From a virus, in the IMG/VR virus record IMGVR_UViG_3300017951_000144, positions 1 through 23,027 of that record: a stretch of DNA of 23,027 bases; one strand, 5' to 3'. Position numbers and translations under genes: made by a program. The notes below the pieces were generated by a model. The model was not told the origin of the DNA. It did not search any database and saw nothing but the letters and a program-made list of their open reading frames with translations. Shown here piece after piece: positions 14,208 to 22,177 of the stretch (its first letter is position 1; each line of letters opens with the position of its first letter).

Positions 14208-14228
14208 AAAGGGAGACCCAGTCGAGCG
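14197..14228 (-). promoter_or_regulatory. Candidate +1 frameshift zone at the end of the chaperone gene
   Basis: The shift must occur between the +1-frame TAG (14231-14229) and the chaperone TAA (14199-14197). Within this zone the chaperone frame reads TCC-CTT-TTA. A Leu tRNA on CTT (14211-14209) can re-pair with TTT one base on, as in bacterial prfB (CUU-UGA), with the Leu TTA codon next. No AGGGGG-like stimulator was seen upstream. A -2 shift would reach the same frame and cannot be ruled out. Confidence 0.55.
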
Positions 14229-14997
14229 CTAACGGAGACTCTTCTCCGCAAGCCGCACAATGGGTGTCCACCTCCCCCAGTTTAGGGCCTACTTCAACGT
14301 CAAGTAGGGCATTTACGAGTTTACGCCTATCAGAAATGTTTAGGTTGCGTGCCCACGCCACGACATCCTCTGGGGCTTTGCCTTCTGGCCACACTACGCA
14401 CTTAGACAACATAAGCGTGTTCAACTCTGCATCCGAGTCGGACTTCTTCTGAATCTGGGAAACGTCTCCGCCAGAGGGAAGACGCAAAGTGAGTTCTCCC
14501 TTAGAGGTTTTAACTTTTAGCCCCTTCTGGAGGTCGAAGTCAGCCTCTTTAATTGGGAAATCGTCTACCAAATCAATGTACAGGTCATTAGGGGTTTCGC
14601 ATTTCTGACATACGTAGGTCAGTGCCCGTTCGCGCCCGTACGTTGCCCTAATGATTCCCAAATACAGGACGTCACGATCCGCAAAAATCAAGGAATCGAT
14701 AACTGCGGGGTGCTCCGAGACGGATACGTCTCCTACTTTGACGACTGCCAACTTTAGAATCTCGGTCATGTAATCAGAGTAAAGAAGGTCTTTCTTCTTG
14801 GAAATTACAGCCAAACGCTCCTCATCTGCGCCGGTTAGTTCCCGAACCTCTGCGGTGGTCAACCACTTTTCTTCTTCGGAGGATTTGTGGTAAACACCAC
14901 GAAGAAGTTTAACAACGTTACTACCAGAGTCCGGCATAGCCGGAATCGGGTCATTTATAGCGTCGTTGATAGTAGAGGCGTCTTTTTCTTCACTCAC
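14197..14997 (-). CDS. Tail assembly chaperone, short form, with zinc-ribbon cysteines
   Basis: 266 aa starting with GTG at 14997, with AGGAG six bases upstream. It lies exactly where tail assembly chaperones are found, between tail tube and tape measure. The sequence resembles T4 gp26/gp51-type baseplate-assembly proteins (PF12322-like), e.g. LYLGIIRATYG and WARNLNISDRRKLVNALL. Two CxxC pairs (C130/C133 and C247/C250) could form a zinc ribbon. They are far apart in sequence and the second is just before the frameshift zone. The chaperone would bind the tape measure during tail assembly and be absent from virions. Chaperone identity rests on position, the split-gene structure and weak motif memory. 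Confidence 0.75.
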   Translation of the reverse strand: MSEEKDASTINDAINDPIPAMPDSGSNVVKLLRGVYHKSSEEEKWLTTAEVRELTGADEERLAVISKKKDLLYSDYMTEILKLAVVKVGDVSVSEHPAVIDSLIFADRDVLYLGIIRATYGRERALTYVCQKCETPNDLYIDLVDDFPIKEADFDLQKGLKVKTSKGELTLRLPSGGDVSQIQKKSDSDAELNTLMLSKCVVWPEGKAPEDVVAWARNLNISDRRKLVNALLDVEVGPKLGEVDTHCAACGEESPLALDWVSLLFS

Positions 14998-15023
14998 GTT
15001 GTACTCCTAGTTTGTTGTTATGA

Positions 15024-15040
15024 GGCTGATTGTATCAGCC
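15024..15040 (-). promoter_or_regulatory. Short hairpin at the tail tube stop codon
   Basis: GGCTGAT (15024-15030) and ATCAGCC (15034-15040) are perfect reverse complements with a 3-nt loop. The TGA stop of the tail tube gene lies inside the 5' arm on the transcript. The following bases TCATAACAACAAAC have no U-run, so a classical terminator is unlikely. It may protect the 3' end of the abundant sheath-tube message or lower read-through into the chaperone gene. Only the symmetry is directly seen. Confidence 0.4.
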
Positions 15041-15670
15041 AAAGTCGTGGACGTCTGCGCCTTCGTCGAGGTCTCCAGCCCACAAGATTTCAAAACCTTC
15101 GTGGTTAACCACCAACTGCTGGATGAGCAGTGACGAATCGCCAGCGTTAAGATCGCCCAAGGCAAACGATGCTGGCCAGCAGTTGTACAAACGGTACCCC
15201 ATCTTTGGCGTAAGAGCATTACCGTCTGCTGAGGCTACGGGAGACTCGCCGTTAGCCGGGTTGTCGTCATACGTGGCCGCAGAAATGGGGTGGTCGAAAA
15301 TCGAAACGGAGATATTGCAACGATAGTCGTTGTTGTCCGTACCGGCAGTAGAACCCTCTTCAAATCCTCCCTGTCCCCAAGTGTGGAGGAACGTCTGCCA
15401 CTTGTACAGACTGTCTTGGTTAGGGAATACTCCACGAGTAAAGGTCACAGGGCCGTAGTCGGACTGACCAATCATCTTGTGTGGATGCGTGTTCATGCCG
15501 CCTTCGCGGTATGCAATCATCTCATTTTGTACTGAAATACCGGAAACAACGGAGAACCCAACTTCAAAGTCTTTGCCGTTGTCGGTGAGTGTGGAGAGCC
15601 GCCCCGATGGGTGAATCTTTACTCGGAACTTAAAGTTCCTTAGCGGATCAGTTACTGCTGAACGTGCCAT
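15035..15670 (-). CDS. Tail tube protein, gp19-like
   Basis: 211 aa, a normal length for T4 gp19-type tube proteins (PF06841). The N-terminus has DPLRNFKFRVKI, followed by EVGFSVVSGISVQNEMIAYREGG and GPVTFTRGVFPNQDSLYKW. The GFS-VSG...YREGG...VT--RG order is the family signature. The C-terminal part contains NCWPASFALGDLNAGDSSLLIQ and NHEGFEI, also typical. It polymerises into the inner tube through which DNA passes. AAGGAG lies eight bases upstream of the ATG. It follows the sheath gene by 16 nt, and the two are normally made in similar large amounts. A hairpin overlaps its stop codon. Confidence 0.92.
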   Translation of the reverse strand: MARSAVTDPLRNFKFRVKIHPSGRLSTLTDNGKDFEVGFSVVSGISVQNEMIAYREGGMNTHPHKMIGQSDYGPVTFTRGVFPNQDSLYKWQTFLHTWGQGGFEEGSTAGTDNNDYRCNISVSIFDHPISAATYDDNPANGESPVASADGNALTPKMGYRLYNCWPASFALGDLNAGDSSLLIQQLVVNHEGFEILWAGDLDEGADVHDFG

Positions 15671-15686
15671 TTACATATCTCCTTGA

Positions 15687-17531
15687 TTAGAGGCTCTCAA
15701 CGGCGTTGCTACCGCCGCTCCATTGAGAAAGGTTAATAACGATGAACTCTGCCGGGTACTGGAGCGCAACGCCGACTTCGACGTTTACAATCCCCTGATC
15801 GATGCTGATGGGCGTGTTGTTGGTCTCGTCACACACAACGTAGAAGGACTGGGCGGCGTTTGCGCCCTTGAGTCCGCCTTCGTTGTAGAACGAACTGAGG
15901 TTCGAGGAGACTGCTCCACGAATACGTGCCCACAGACGCTGATCATTGGGTTCAAACACGGCAAACTTGGTCAAGTTGTCGAGAGTGTATCGCAGGTAGT
16001 TCAGCGTACGGCGGATAGGAATGTAGCGGTCGGCACCAATCTTTGTAAGAGTACGGGCTCCGTAAACCACGATGCCGCCTCCGGGCACTGCCTTAAAGCA
16101 GTTCGTCTGAGGGGTGCGTGCGCCACTGTAGAAATCACCGATATTAGCGTCAGTGAGGTTAACCGAGAGGCCGAGGGCTCCACGGATATCTGCGGCGTAG
16201 CCAGCGGGAGCCTTTGCCACGTTCTGCTCAACGTCAGTGCGGACATAGAGACCAGCGACAGCACCACCGGGGTAGGTATCGCGGATAGCGCCCGGACCCG
16301 ATTTGGCCGGATCAACCATGAGCAACGACGGGGTGTAATGCGCACCGTAGTTACCGTTAGACGCAACTGTTGAGCGGTTTGCGACGGTCTCCAAATCGGA
16401 AACTGTTGCGACGCCCTTGTCTGGGTCGACAATGACAAACGCGGTGCCGCGCTCCTGAGCCTTGTTGAGGAACGCAGTTGTGGTGTTGGTGTCGTTGCCG
16501 ACGGAGTCTCCATTGGCGTTTACGTAAGGAACAGCGTTCATGACCACAACGCCCTCAACACCATCAATGGTGTTTAGAGCATCAGTGTATTCAGTGCTGG
16601 TGGGTTCTCCACCATCATCTCCGCCATCGAAAGGAACTGATGAGGTGTAGTAAGTGGAGGAGGCGCTAGCAGCAACAGCATCTGGGTTAACGGAATCAAC
16701 CTTGATGTAATCGCTGTAGGTGTTAACGATGGTGGCAACGTAACGGTTGTCTGTGGACTCGACTGCAACTTCGTTCCAACGCTCTACTTCGACGCCGTCC
16801 AGACGGACAACGAGGTTGAAAGAACCGAAGCGTTCACTGCTGGACGGTACCGTACCTGCTTCAATTTGCAAAGTTAGGTCGTTGCCCCACGCTCCAGCAC
16901 TGATTGCCTCTGCGTCAAACAAAGACTTCCAACGAGCAGCAGAAGTGTTACTGACGTCGAGAGTACCGGCATCGGCAGTCTCTGAGACGTCGGAGGCTCC
17001 GGAAGCAGCGAAGGTGAACGTGGTGTCATCGACTACAGAAACAACGGTCTGATCACCGTCGATAGCAGCGACCGTGCCTGCTGAAGCAATAGTCACGACG
17101 TCACCAACAATGAGGTTGTGAGAAGCAGTGGTGGTGATGGTCGCTACCTCAGAAGTAATGGCGTAAGTAGCCAACGTGTACGTCGAAGAGTTCTGACCGT
17201 ATGGGTAGAACGGAACTCCATTACCTGAGAAGTTGTTAATCGCAGAGACATCAGCAGCAGCGGGGTTGGTGGGGCCGACAACGCGAGCAACCCAGCAGCC
17301 TCGGCCACCGTTTGCGAAGAAGTGATACACGGCGTAACCGAGATCATATGCGTCGGTTAGGTTGCCATACAGGCGACGATATTCGCCCCAGTTAGCAACG
17401 TACGTAGCATCCGTAGGTCCGCGGCCAGCGCGGCCTGCGAAGAAGGCTGTAGGACCTGAAGGGACGTTGTTCGACCGCGAGTTAAGACGAGACTCGTTGA
17501 TGTAAACGCCGGGAGTTGTGTAGTTAGGCAT
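15687..17531 (-). CDS. Tail sheath protein with an inserted Ig-like beta domain
   Basis: 614 aa. The start MPNYTTPGVYINE and GPTAFFAGRAGRGP are typical of contractile sheath proteins (PF04984 family). The C-terminal domain (~470-612) carries GGIVVYGARTL, YIPIRRTLNYL, FEPNDQRLWARIR and NVEVGVALQYPAEFI. It wraps the tube and contracts to drive it into the host. Residues ~120-196 form a separate beta domain (ITSEVATITTTASHNLIVGD ... DDTTFTFAAS), a module seen in many virion proteins. It interrupts the sheath fold and probably projects outward. GGAGG precedes the ATG, and the gene begins three bases after the preceding stop. Confidence 0.95.
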   Translation of the reverse strand: MPNYTTPGVYINESRLNSRSNNVPSGPTAFFAGRAGRGPTDATYVANWGEYRRLYGNLTDAYDLGYAVYHFFANGGRGCWVARVVGPTNPAAADVSAINNFSGNGVPFYPYGQNSSTYTLATYAITSEVATITTTASHNLIVGDVVTIASAGTVAAIDGDQTVVSVVDDTTFTFAASGASDVSETADAGTLDVSNTSAARWKSLFDAEAISAGAWGNDLTLQIEAGTVPSSSERFGSFNLVVRLDGVEVERWNEVAVESTDNRYVATIVNTYSDYIKVDSVNPDAVAASASSTYYTSSVPFDGGDDGGEPTSTEYTDALNTIDGVEGVVVMNAVPYVNANGDSVGNDTNTTTAFLNKAQERGTAFVIVDPDKGVATVSDLETVANRSTVASNGNYGAHYTPSLLMVDPAKSGPGAIRDTYPGGAVAGLYVRTDVEQNVAKAPAGYAADIRGALGLSVNLTDANIGDFYSGARTPQTNCFKAVPGGGIVVYGARTLTKIGADRYIPIRRTLNYLRYTLDNLTKFAVFEPNDQRLWARIRGAVSSNLSSFYNEGGLKGANAAQSFYVVCDETNNTPISIDQGIVNVEVGVALQYPAEFIVINLSQWSGGSNAVESL

Positions 17532-17534
17532 TTC

Positions 17535-18245
17535 TTAAAAATCCTCCGAAATAGGGGTGGTAGGAACGTCATTGGCGAATTGTCGGTCGGTCAATGTACC
17601 AGATACACTAAGAACCTTTTGTACCTCATAAATATTACTTTGGGGAATCTCTGCGTTAACCGAAGCGGTCATCACTTTACGAAACACCCTCTTTTTATAC
17701 CCTGCCTCCTGATCTAGGAGGTCCGCTGTGCGCCAGTCTAGTATAGATAGACGGCGCATGGTGTCATCTTCGGGCACGTGGATATATCCGCGCCTGAATG
17801 GGAATACATGCCGAAGCATGTACGCGGTCAGTTCCCTATCGTGCCGCTGGCTGCGGCAGTAGGTGGAGATTTGGTAAATAAGGTCAACGGGGACAAACTG
17901 GTCCATACGAATGTACCCATCAGAGCCCGCTAAGTCAGCCATCCCATCTGGGTCATATTCGGACGGGTAATAGTCAATACTTGTACCAGTGGTTACTTGC
18001 TCAGCACTAAACGCTGCGTCCTGAGTGAAGTAGTAGTCAGTTTCTGAGTGCTGACGGTCAGAGGCGTACGCGATATCGATCAACTCGATAGTAATAAACG
18101 GGTAGTGCTTTTCGGTCTCACCGTCTGGATACCTGAAAAACACCTGAACACGTCGGTCTGCATCGCGGTCGTCGCTAACCCGTAGGTTGGCTAGACGGTT
18201 CTTAATGGCTGCATCTTCAGCAAGAGTGAAACCGGGATTAGGCAC
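17535..18245 (-). CDS. Probable tail terminator/completion or neck protein
   Basis: 236 aa, starting with GTG at 18245 (GTGCCTAA overlaps the previous stop), with AAGGTGG upstream. It contains VQVFFRYPDGETEKHYPFITIELIDIAYASDR, where the F-YP---...YPFITIELIDI part recalls tail completion or terminator proteins that cap the tube and sheath end. YYPSEYDPDGM, QISTYCRSQRHDRELTAYMLRHVFP and an RKVMTASVNAEIP strand follow. It precedes the sheath gene directly, which fits a terminator or sheath stabiliser. I do not recognise an exact family, and assignment rests mainly on gene order and length. Confidence 0.6.
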   Translation of the reverse strand: MPNPGFTLAEDAAIKNRLANLRVSDDRDADRRVQVFFRYPDGETEKHYPFITIELIDIAYASDRQHSETDYYFTQDAAFSAEQVTTGTSIDYYPSEYDPDGMADLAGSDGYIRMDQFVPVDLIYQISTYCRSQRHDRELTAYMLRHVFPFRRGYIHVPEDDTMRRLSILDWRTADLLDQEAGYKKRVFRKVMTASVNAEIPQSNIYEVQKVLSVSGTLTDRQFANDVPTTPISEDF

Positions 18246-18624
18246 TGGGGACCACCTTACTCAAGTCGTTAGACAACTTAGTACTGAGGTGCTTAGATGC
18301 CCGTATTGCTTGGGGGCGAATAACGGGAGTTGGCCGTGCCCCAAACTCGAAGTTAGCGACATCCGCTGCCACTTCATCTTCTGCTTTGTACACAAAACCA
18401 CCGTTTTGGTATTCAACGCTAAGCCCATCCGCAATATCTTGCCCCCACTTACTAGCGGCGGCTTTTTTGAGACTGGATTCTTCTTCTTCAATAGCAGCAT
18501 TTACGTAGTCAACAACCTGCTGCTCAAATTCATCAACAAAAGAAGATAGACGGTGCATTACATTAAGATACCCGTCAATAAACGAACTAGAACCAAAGGT
18601 ATGTGAAGGTGTCAAGTCCTGCAT
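18238..18624 (-). CDS. Probable neck/minor tail protein (HK97 gp10-like position)
   Basis: 128 aa from the ATG at 18624 (MQDLTPSHTFGSSS), chosen for GAGGAG about six bases upstream. A longer reading from 18678 would start inside an inverted repeat and lacks a ribosome-binding site. A helical section (~16-55: VMHRLSSFVDEFEQQVVDYVNAA) precedes FEFGARPTPVIRPQAIRAS and a C-terminal amphipathic helix. The EFG---P-P...PA sequence is similar to the HK97 gp10-like neck family motif in which FEFG is followed by Pro residues. That and its position between other neck proteins and the terminator support a neck or head-tail joining role. Not certain. Confidence 0.58.
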   Translation of the reverse strand: MQDLTPSHTFGSSSFIDGYLNVMHRLSSFVDEFEQQVVDYVNAAIEEEESSLKKAAASKWGQDIADGLSVEYQNGGFVYKAEDEVAADVANFEFGARPTPVIRPQAIRASKHLSTKLSNDLSKVVPSA

Positions 18625-18663
18625 TGGACTCTCCTCAGTTCTAGGCGTTGTCAGGCTTATACC

Positions 18664-18685
18664 GTACGTAACGCGCATTACGTAC
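18664..18685 (-). promoter_or_regulatory. Perfect 8-bp inverted repeat in a neck-gene gap
   Basis: GTACGTAA (18664-18671) and TTACGTAC (18678-18685) are exact reverse complements separated by CGCGCA. It lies in the 78-nt gap between the 174-aa and 128-aa neck genes, one of the two longest gaps in the window. No U-run follows on either strand. Possible roles are a protein binding site, an RNA processing site or a leader hairpin, followed downstream by GTATAAG. No function can be assigned. Confidence 0.45.
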
Positions 18686-18702
18686 TAGTGACATGATACA
18701 CC

Positions 18703-19227
18703 CTAACTGGGGAGCGATGTAGGCCAAGGAAGGTCTGAAAGGCGGGGGTTCTGGGGGCCGATGTCGAAGGGCATCTCTTGGTCAAGGTATATCTGGAACC
18801 CAGAAATAAGAACCATTACCTCTTCCCCTAAACGACCTCTAACCACGTACTCATTGACTTTGTAGTACAGACCATCATAATGAAACACGTCATTGAGATG
18901 CTGCTCATACTCGTCTGGGGAGTCAAGGCCAGCCGCAACGATGTCCCGGTACAGGACGGTGGCTTTTACATTCTGGGTGGTTTGGCGACCATCGGGAATA
19001 GCCCTAAAGGCATCCTCTTGCTCAGACACGTAGACAGTAGGTACGACCACACCAGACTTGTACACGCGACCGCCTGAGCCGGGGACGCCCTCGTCGTATA
19101 CGTCGTCATAAGAACTATAACCGCCGGATATGGGGCTGTACTCAAACCATATCAATTGCTCACCGGATTCACGGTTGCGTCGACGAACGTGCTTATTGAT
19201 CAACCCTAATTCACGTCGCTGATCCAT
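18703..19227 (-). CDS. Probable head-tail connector or neck protein, 174 aa
   Basis: 174 aa. The start overlaps the preceding stop (TGATG) and has only a weak Shine-Dalgarno, so it is probably coupled. The N-terminus RRELGLINKHVRRRNRESGE is very basic, followed by IWFEYSPISGGYSSYDDVYDEG and a beta-rich middle (VVVPTVYVSEQEDAF, KATVLYRDIVAAGLD). The segment FHYDGLYYKVNEYVVRGRLGEEVMVLISG resembles the beta strands of head-tail joining proteins, which seal the connector, but I do not recognise a specific family. The position is between two other small neck-like genes and before the sheath block. The role is inferred from order. Confidence 0.55.
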   Translation of the reverse strand: MDQRRELGLINKHVRRRNRESGEQLIWFEYSPISGGYSSYDDVYDEGVPGSGGRVYKSGVVVPTVYVSEQEDAFRAIPDGRQTTQNVKATVLYRDIVAAGLDSPDEYEQHLNDVFHYDGLYYKVNEYVVRGRLGEEVMVLISGFQIYLDQEMPFDIGPQNPRLSDLPWPTSLPS

Positions 19228-20027
19228 CAGTAGTGACCAGTCGATAGGTAGCCGGGTGGCGGCTCACCGTCGAGATACACTTCCTGACGGTTGTCGTCTT
19301 CCTCTTCTTCAAGGTTGATAAGCCCATCATCAATATCGGTAAAGATACGTTCGATAGGGCCGTAATCCCCAACTTCACGCGGCTTGAACAGCGGTACAAG
19401 ACGATTCGTTGTACGACTGACACGGCGGAGATTGACAACTTCCAACCGCTCCAGACCAATGTTGAGTGCTTGAGCACGCTTGTTGTACTCCTGCGTCCAG
19501 TACTCCAAAAGGCTAGAAACCATGCGGTAACGCTGGGAGGATTGGATATGCACAGACTCTGAGGTGATGACATCGATGTCGCGAGCGTACTCAGATAAGA
19601 GTCCCCATAAAGCCTGAATCAGAGTATGAATACCTATGACATCCGCTACGGCGGGAGCGATGTTAGCCAAAGGGACTTTAATATTGTGCGTATTAAGATT
19701 GATAGCCATATCGGCGTAGAAATCTAAATCGTCAGGCAGCAACCATTCGTAGTAGTTACCCTCAACCATCAGAGTGTCATTAGGGGAAACCGCCGTAGTA
19801 AGCCGAAGCCACCCATTACGAACATCTAAATCATAGTTATCAGAAGTAATCTCTGTGGCGGCGGCGTCCGTTGGGCCAATTGTAGCCACCCACAAAGTAG
19901 ACGACTCAATATTGGGCTTACCTATATCGTAGGTGCGGCCCTGAGCAGCAAAAGTAGTTCTAAATGGTCTTTTATAGTCGCGCAAGTAGTTGCGCGCGGT
20001 GTTTACGATGTCAGCCTTAGTAGCCAT
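19227..20027 (-). CDS. Probable neck/head-tail adaptor protein, 266 aa
   Basis: 266 aa with GGGAGG before an ATG that overlaps the fibre gene stop by one base. Residues ~1-110 are beta-rich with TARNYLRDYKRPFRTTFAAQGRT and DLDVRNGWLRLTTAVSPNDTL, ending in YYEWL; this looks like a carbohydrate- or adaptor-like sandwich. Residues ~115-210 are helical (PAVADVIGIHTLIQALWGLL, SSLLEYWTQEYNKRAQALNIG). The C-terminus has an acidic strip (LEEEEDDNRQ). The helical bundle recalls head-tail adaptor proteins. It is probably a structural component near the neck because it begins the neck block. I do not recognise the family. A baseplate-side role is also possible. Confidence 0.5.
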   Translation of the reverse strand: MATKADIVNTARNYLRDYKRPFRTTFAAQGRTYDIGKPNIESSTLWVATIGPTDAAATEITSDNYDLDVRNGWLRLTTAVSPNDTLMVEGNYYEWLLPDDLDFYADMAINLNTHNIKVPLANIAPAVADVIGIHTLIQALWGLLSEYARDIDVITSESVHIQSSQRYRMVSSLLEYWTQEYNKRAQALNIGLERLEVVNLRRVSRTTNRLVPLFKPREVGDYGPIERIFTDIDDGLINLEEEEDDNRQEVYLDGEPPPGYLSTGHY

Positions 20028-22165
20028 CAGTCCTCCCTAGTGAAATACAGGGTAACTGTAAGCGGTCCTTCATCATATGTGTTTGCCGAATCAATATCAA
20101 ATGTAAGCAGAGCGTCGTTAGCAATGGCGCTATCACTAATAACCGCTGGCGTAGCCGCAGTCAGCGAGGTGTCCTCGTTCTGGTCGATGGTGATCTCTGT
20201 GCTGAGGACGCTTGTACCGCCTTCATTCACGTCGATAGTCACAGCCCCGTTAGTGTTAGTACCGTTACGGTTGGCCTTGACCGCAGTCAGAGTAGCAGCC
20301 CAAGGAACTCGGTAGTAAGCAGTGCTGGTAACAGAGCCGCTTGAAGTGTCCGGCAGGGTTGTTGCACCCACCAACTCAATGGTAACAACCTCTTCACGAG
20401 CCTCTGAAAGGATGTTATCGCCATCTGCCGCAGCCGCTGTCAGCGTTCCTTGAGCGCGGATAATCCAACGAATAGAGGAGTACGCAGGCATTGTCTGCAT
20501 CGTAACGCTCTGAGTTCCAGCGTAAGCAGTGAGGGCATCGTTAGCGGACAGGTTGCCTGTGTCGTCCTTGTTTGCGGAGTTGTTAGAAGCGCTAGCAAGG
20601 GGGCGCTTGCCCAACAAAGTGTTACCAGTACTATCAACACTTACGCCGTGACCGTGATAACCAGATACGCCTCCTGTGTTGTTAGTAGCGGCACCAGTGT
20701 TTGGGTGAACCGGACCACCCACACCTACGTTATGGCTGTGAGTGGCGGTTTTTCCATCTGTGTTGGTCTTGTTTGTGTTGGCAACACCAATGTTATGGCC
20801 GTGGTTACCGTCGTCAACGTAGTTAGGAGCCCCAGTAGTTCCTGAATAACTAGAGTTGAACTCGCTGGTAGTAATGCGCTGCTTCATCAACCCTTCGGTG
20901 TCGTTTTCGGTGCCTTCGTGCTTCCAGTAGCCAGTTGTTTGTACGTAGTTCTTTGGGCGAGCAGCGTGCCAGTTATAAGTGTTGCTATTGGGGGAGCCTC
21001 CAACTTCATCGAACCACGCACCGTGGGAGTGCGTACCCTCGCTGTCGATGTCGGCAGTGTGGGTGTGCCCCATACCGTGTGAGTGCTCGTTACCACCATC
21101 GGCAGCGTTACCGTTGTGTTTGTGGTTATACCCGTGGGTGTGATCTGTGCTGTTATTGTCAGCGTCAGCATCGTGGGAGTGATCTACGTCGTGGTAGTGG
21201 ATCATCCCATGCTTATGATCGTGACTATGACGGTGATAAGGAACAGGAACTTCGGTGTTGTCAGAACCTCCAGTTGTTCCTACAGCGTTAGCGGTAGTAG
21301 TTCCTCTCAAAAACTTGTTGTTCAGGTTAGGTAAACTAAACTCAGTAGAGGAGGGGGCACCGAACTGCGTTCCAATAGCAGAAAATAGATCAGCATACGT
21401 AGTGCGATTAAGGGTTGCTCCGTTGCATTCCAGCCAACCAGTTGGCAGAGAACCTGTTCCGCCCCATGCAACAATCGACCCAACAGGAACCTGAGGGCCA
21501 TTGTTTTGCGCCAACTCCAACCAACTTCCAGTGGAGTTCTTGACGTACACACCTGAGCCGCTGCTGCCTTGAGCGCGGTTATTCCTGAAGAATACGCTAC
21601 CGGTTGACCCGCTCGTAGATAACGGGGCTGCCGCACCAACATCGTAAATTGCGCTGGAAAGCATGACCCGCTTGTCGACTACTTCGGACGGGCCGACGGG
21701 AGAAGACAGGTTGCGGTACAGCGACGCCAACACGACATCTGTAGAAAGGTCGATGTCAGTGGTGGAAGAGTAGGAAGAAGCGGTGTTGGCGGTTCTAGGG
21801 AACCGAATACCGCCGTTGTCAGCAAACCCCTGCTTGATAACCACCGAAGCCGTGCCGTTGGTGACACGAGCAATAACTAGGTCAAAACGATAGGTGGGGT
21901 CGTCCTGTGCCGTAGGACCGGCTGGAAGGGCTACTAGCCCGCCACTAACGCTGTAGGAGACACCATTGACGATAATACGACCAGCGCCAACGGTCACTGT
22001 GGAGTTACTTGAAGTACCAGTAACAGCACAGCCCGAAATAACGCCGGAACGACCGGCGTTACCCAGAATCTCAAAATCAATTGAGTCTGGCTCTGATTGA
22101 TCCAGAGTTGTGTAGCGACTGGAAGAACCAGTCGCATCCCCTGCGTTAGGGATTACTAGAGCCAT
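20027..22165 (-). CDS. Tail fibre/collar protein with His-rich needle
   Basis: 712 aa. Residues ~1-200 are beta-rich with VTVGAGRIIVNGVSYSVSGG, probably the virion-attachment part. Residues ~226-290 are a phage tail-collar domain (PF07484): VPVGSIVAWGGTGSLPTGWLE, CNGATLNR and TEFSLPNLNNKFLRG. Residues ~311-382 and ~455-506 carry many HxH motifs (HRH, HYH, HSH, HTH, HKH), like the iron-binding needle of T4 gp37. ~557-571 has MPAYSSIRWIIRA, the collar-associated end motif. The C-terminal beta domain (~590-712) starts VVTIELVGATTLP and resembles fibre tips. GGAGG precedes the ATG by six bases. It probably binds the host surface or is a short fibre. The metal is inferred; the trimer is by family analogy. 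Confidence 0.88.
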   Translation of the reverse strand: MALVIPNAGDATGSSSRYTTLDQSEPDSIDFEILGNAGRSGVISGCAVTGTSSNSTVTVGAGRIIVNGVSYSVSGGLVALPAGPTAQDDPTYRFDLVIARVTNGTASVVIKQGFADNGGIRFPRTANTASSYSSTTDIDLSTDVVLASLYRNLSSPVGPSEVVDKRVMLSSAIYDVGAAAPLSTSGSTGSVFFRNNRAQGSSGSGVYVKNSTGSWLELAQNNGPQVPVGSIVAWGGTGSLPTGWLECNGATLNRTTYADLFSAIGTQFGAPSSTEFSLPNLNNKFLRGTTTANAVGTTGGSDNTEVPVPYHRHSHDHKHGMIHYHDVDHSHDADADNNSTDHTHGYNHKHNGNAADGGNEHSHGMGHTHTADIDSEGTHSHGAWFDEVGGSPNSNTYNWHAARPKNYVQTTGYWKHEGTENDTEGLMKQRITTSEFNSSYSGTTGAPNYVDDGNHGHNIGVANTNKTNTDGKTATHSHNVGVGGPVHPNTGAATNNTGGVSGYHGHGVSVDSTGNTLLGKRPLASASNNSANKDDTGNLSANDALTAYAGTQSVTMQTMPAYSSIRWIIRAQGTLTAAAADGDNILSEAREEVVTIELVGATTLPDTSSGSVTSTAYYRVPWAATLTAVKANRNGTNTNGAVTIDVNEGGTSVLSTEITIDQNEDTSLTAATPAVISDSAIANDALLTFDIDSANTYDEGPLTVTLYFTRED

Positions 22166-22177
22166 CAGGCCCTCCTA

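Noticed and set aside
14162-14210. -1 frameshift of the chaperone
   Set aside because: The -1 frame closes after about a dozen codons with no meaningful sequence, and CCTTTTA is not a good X-XXY-YYZ site. The +1 frame is open up to the tape measure.
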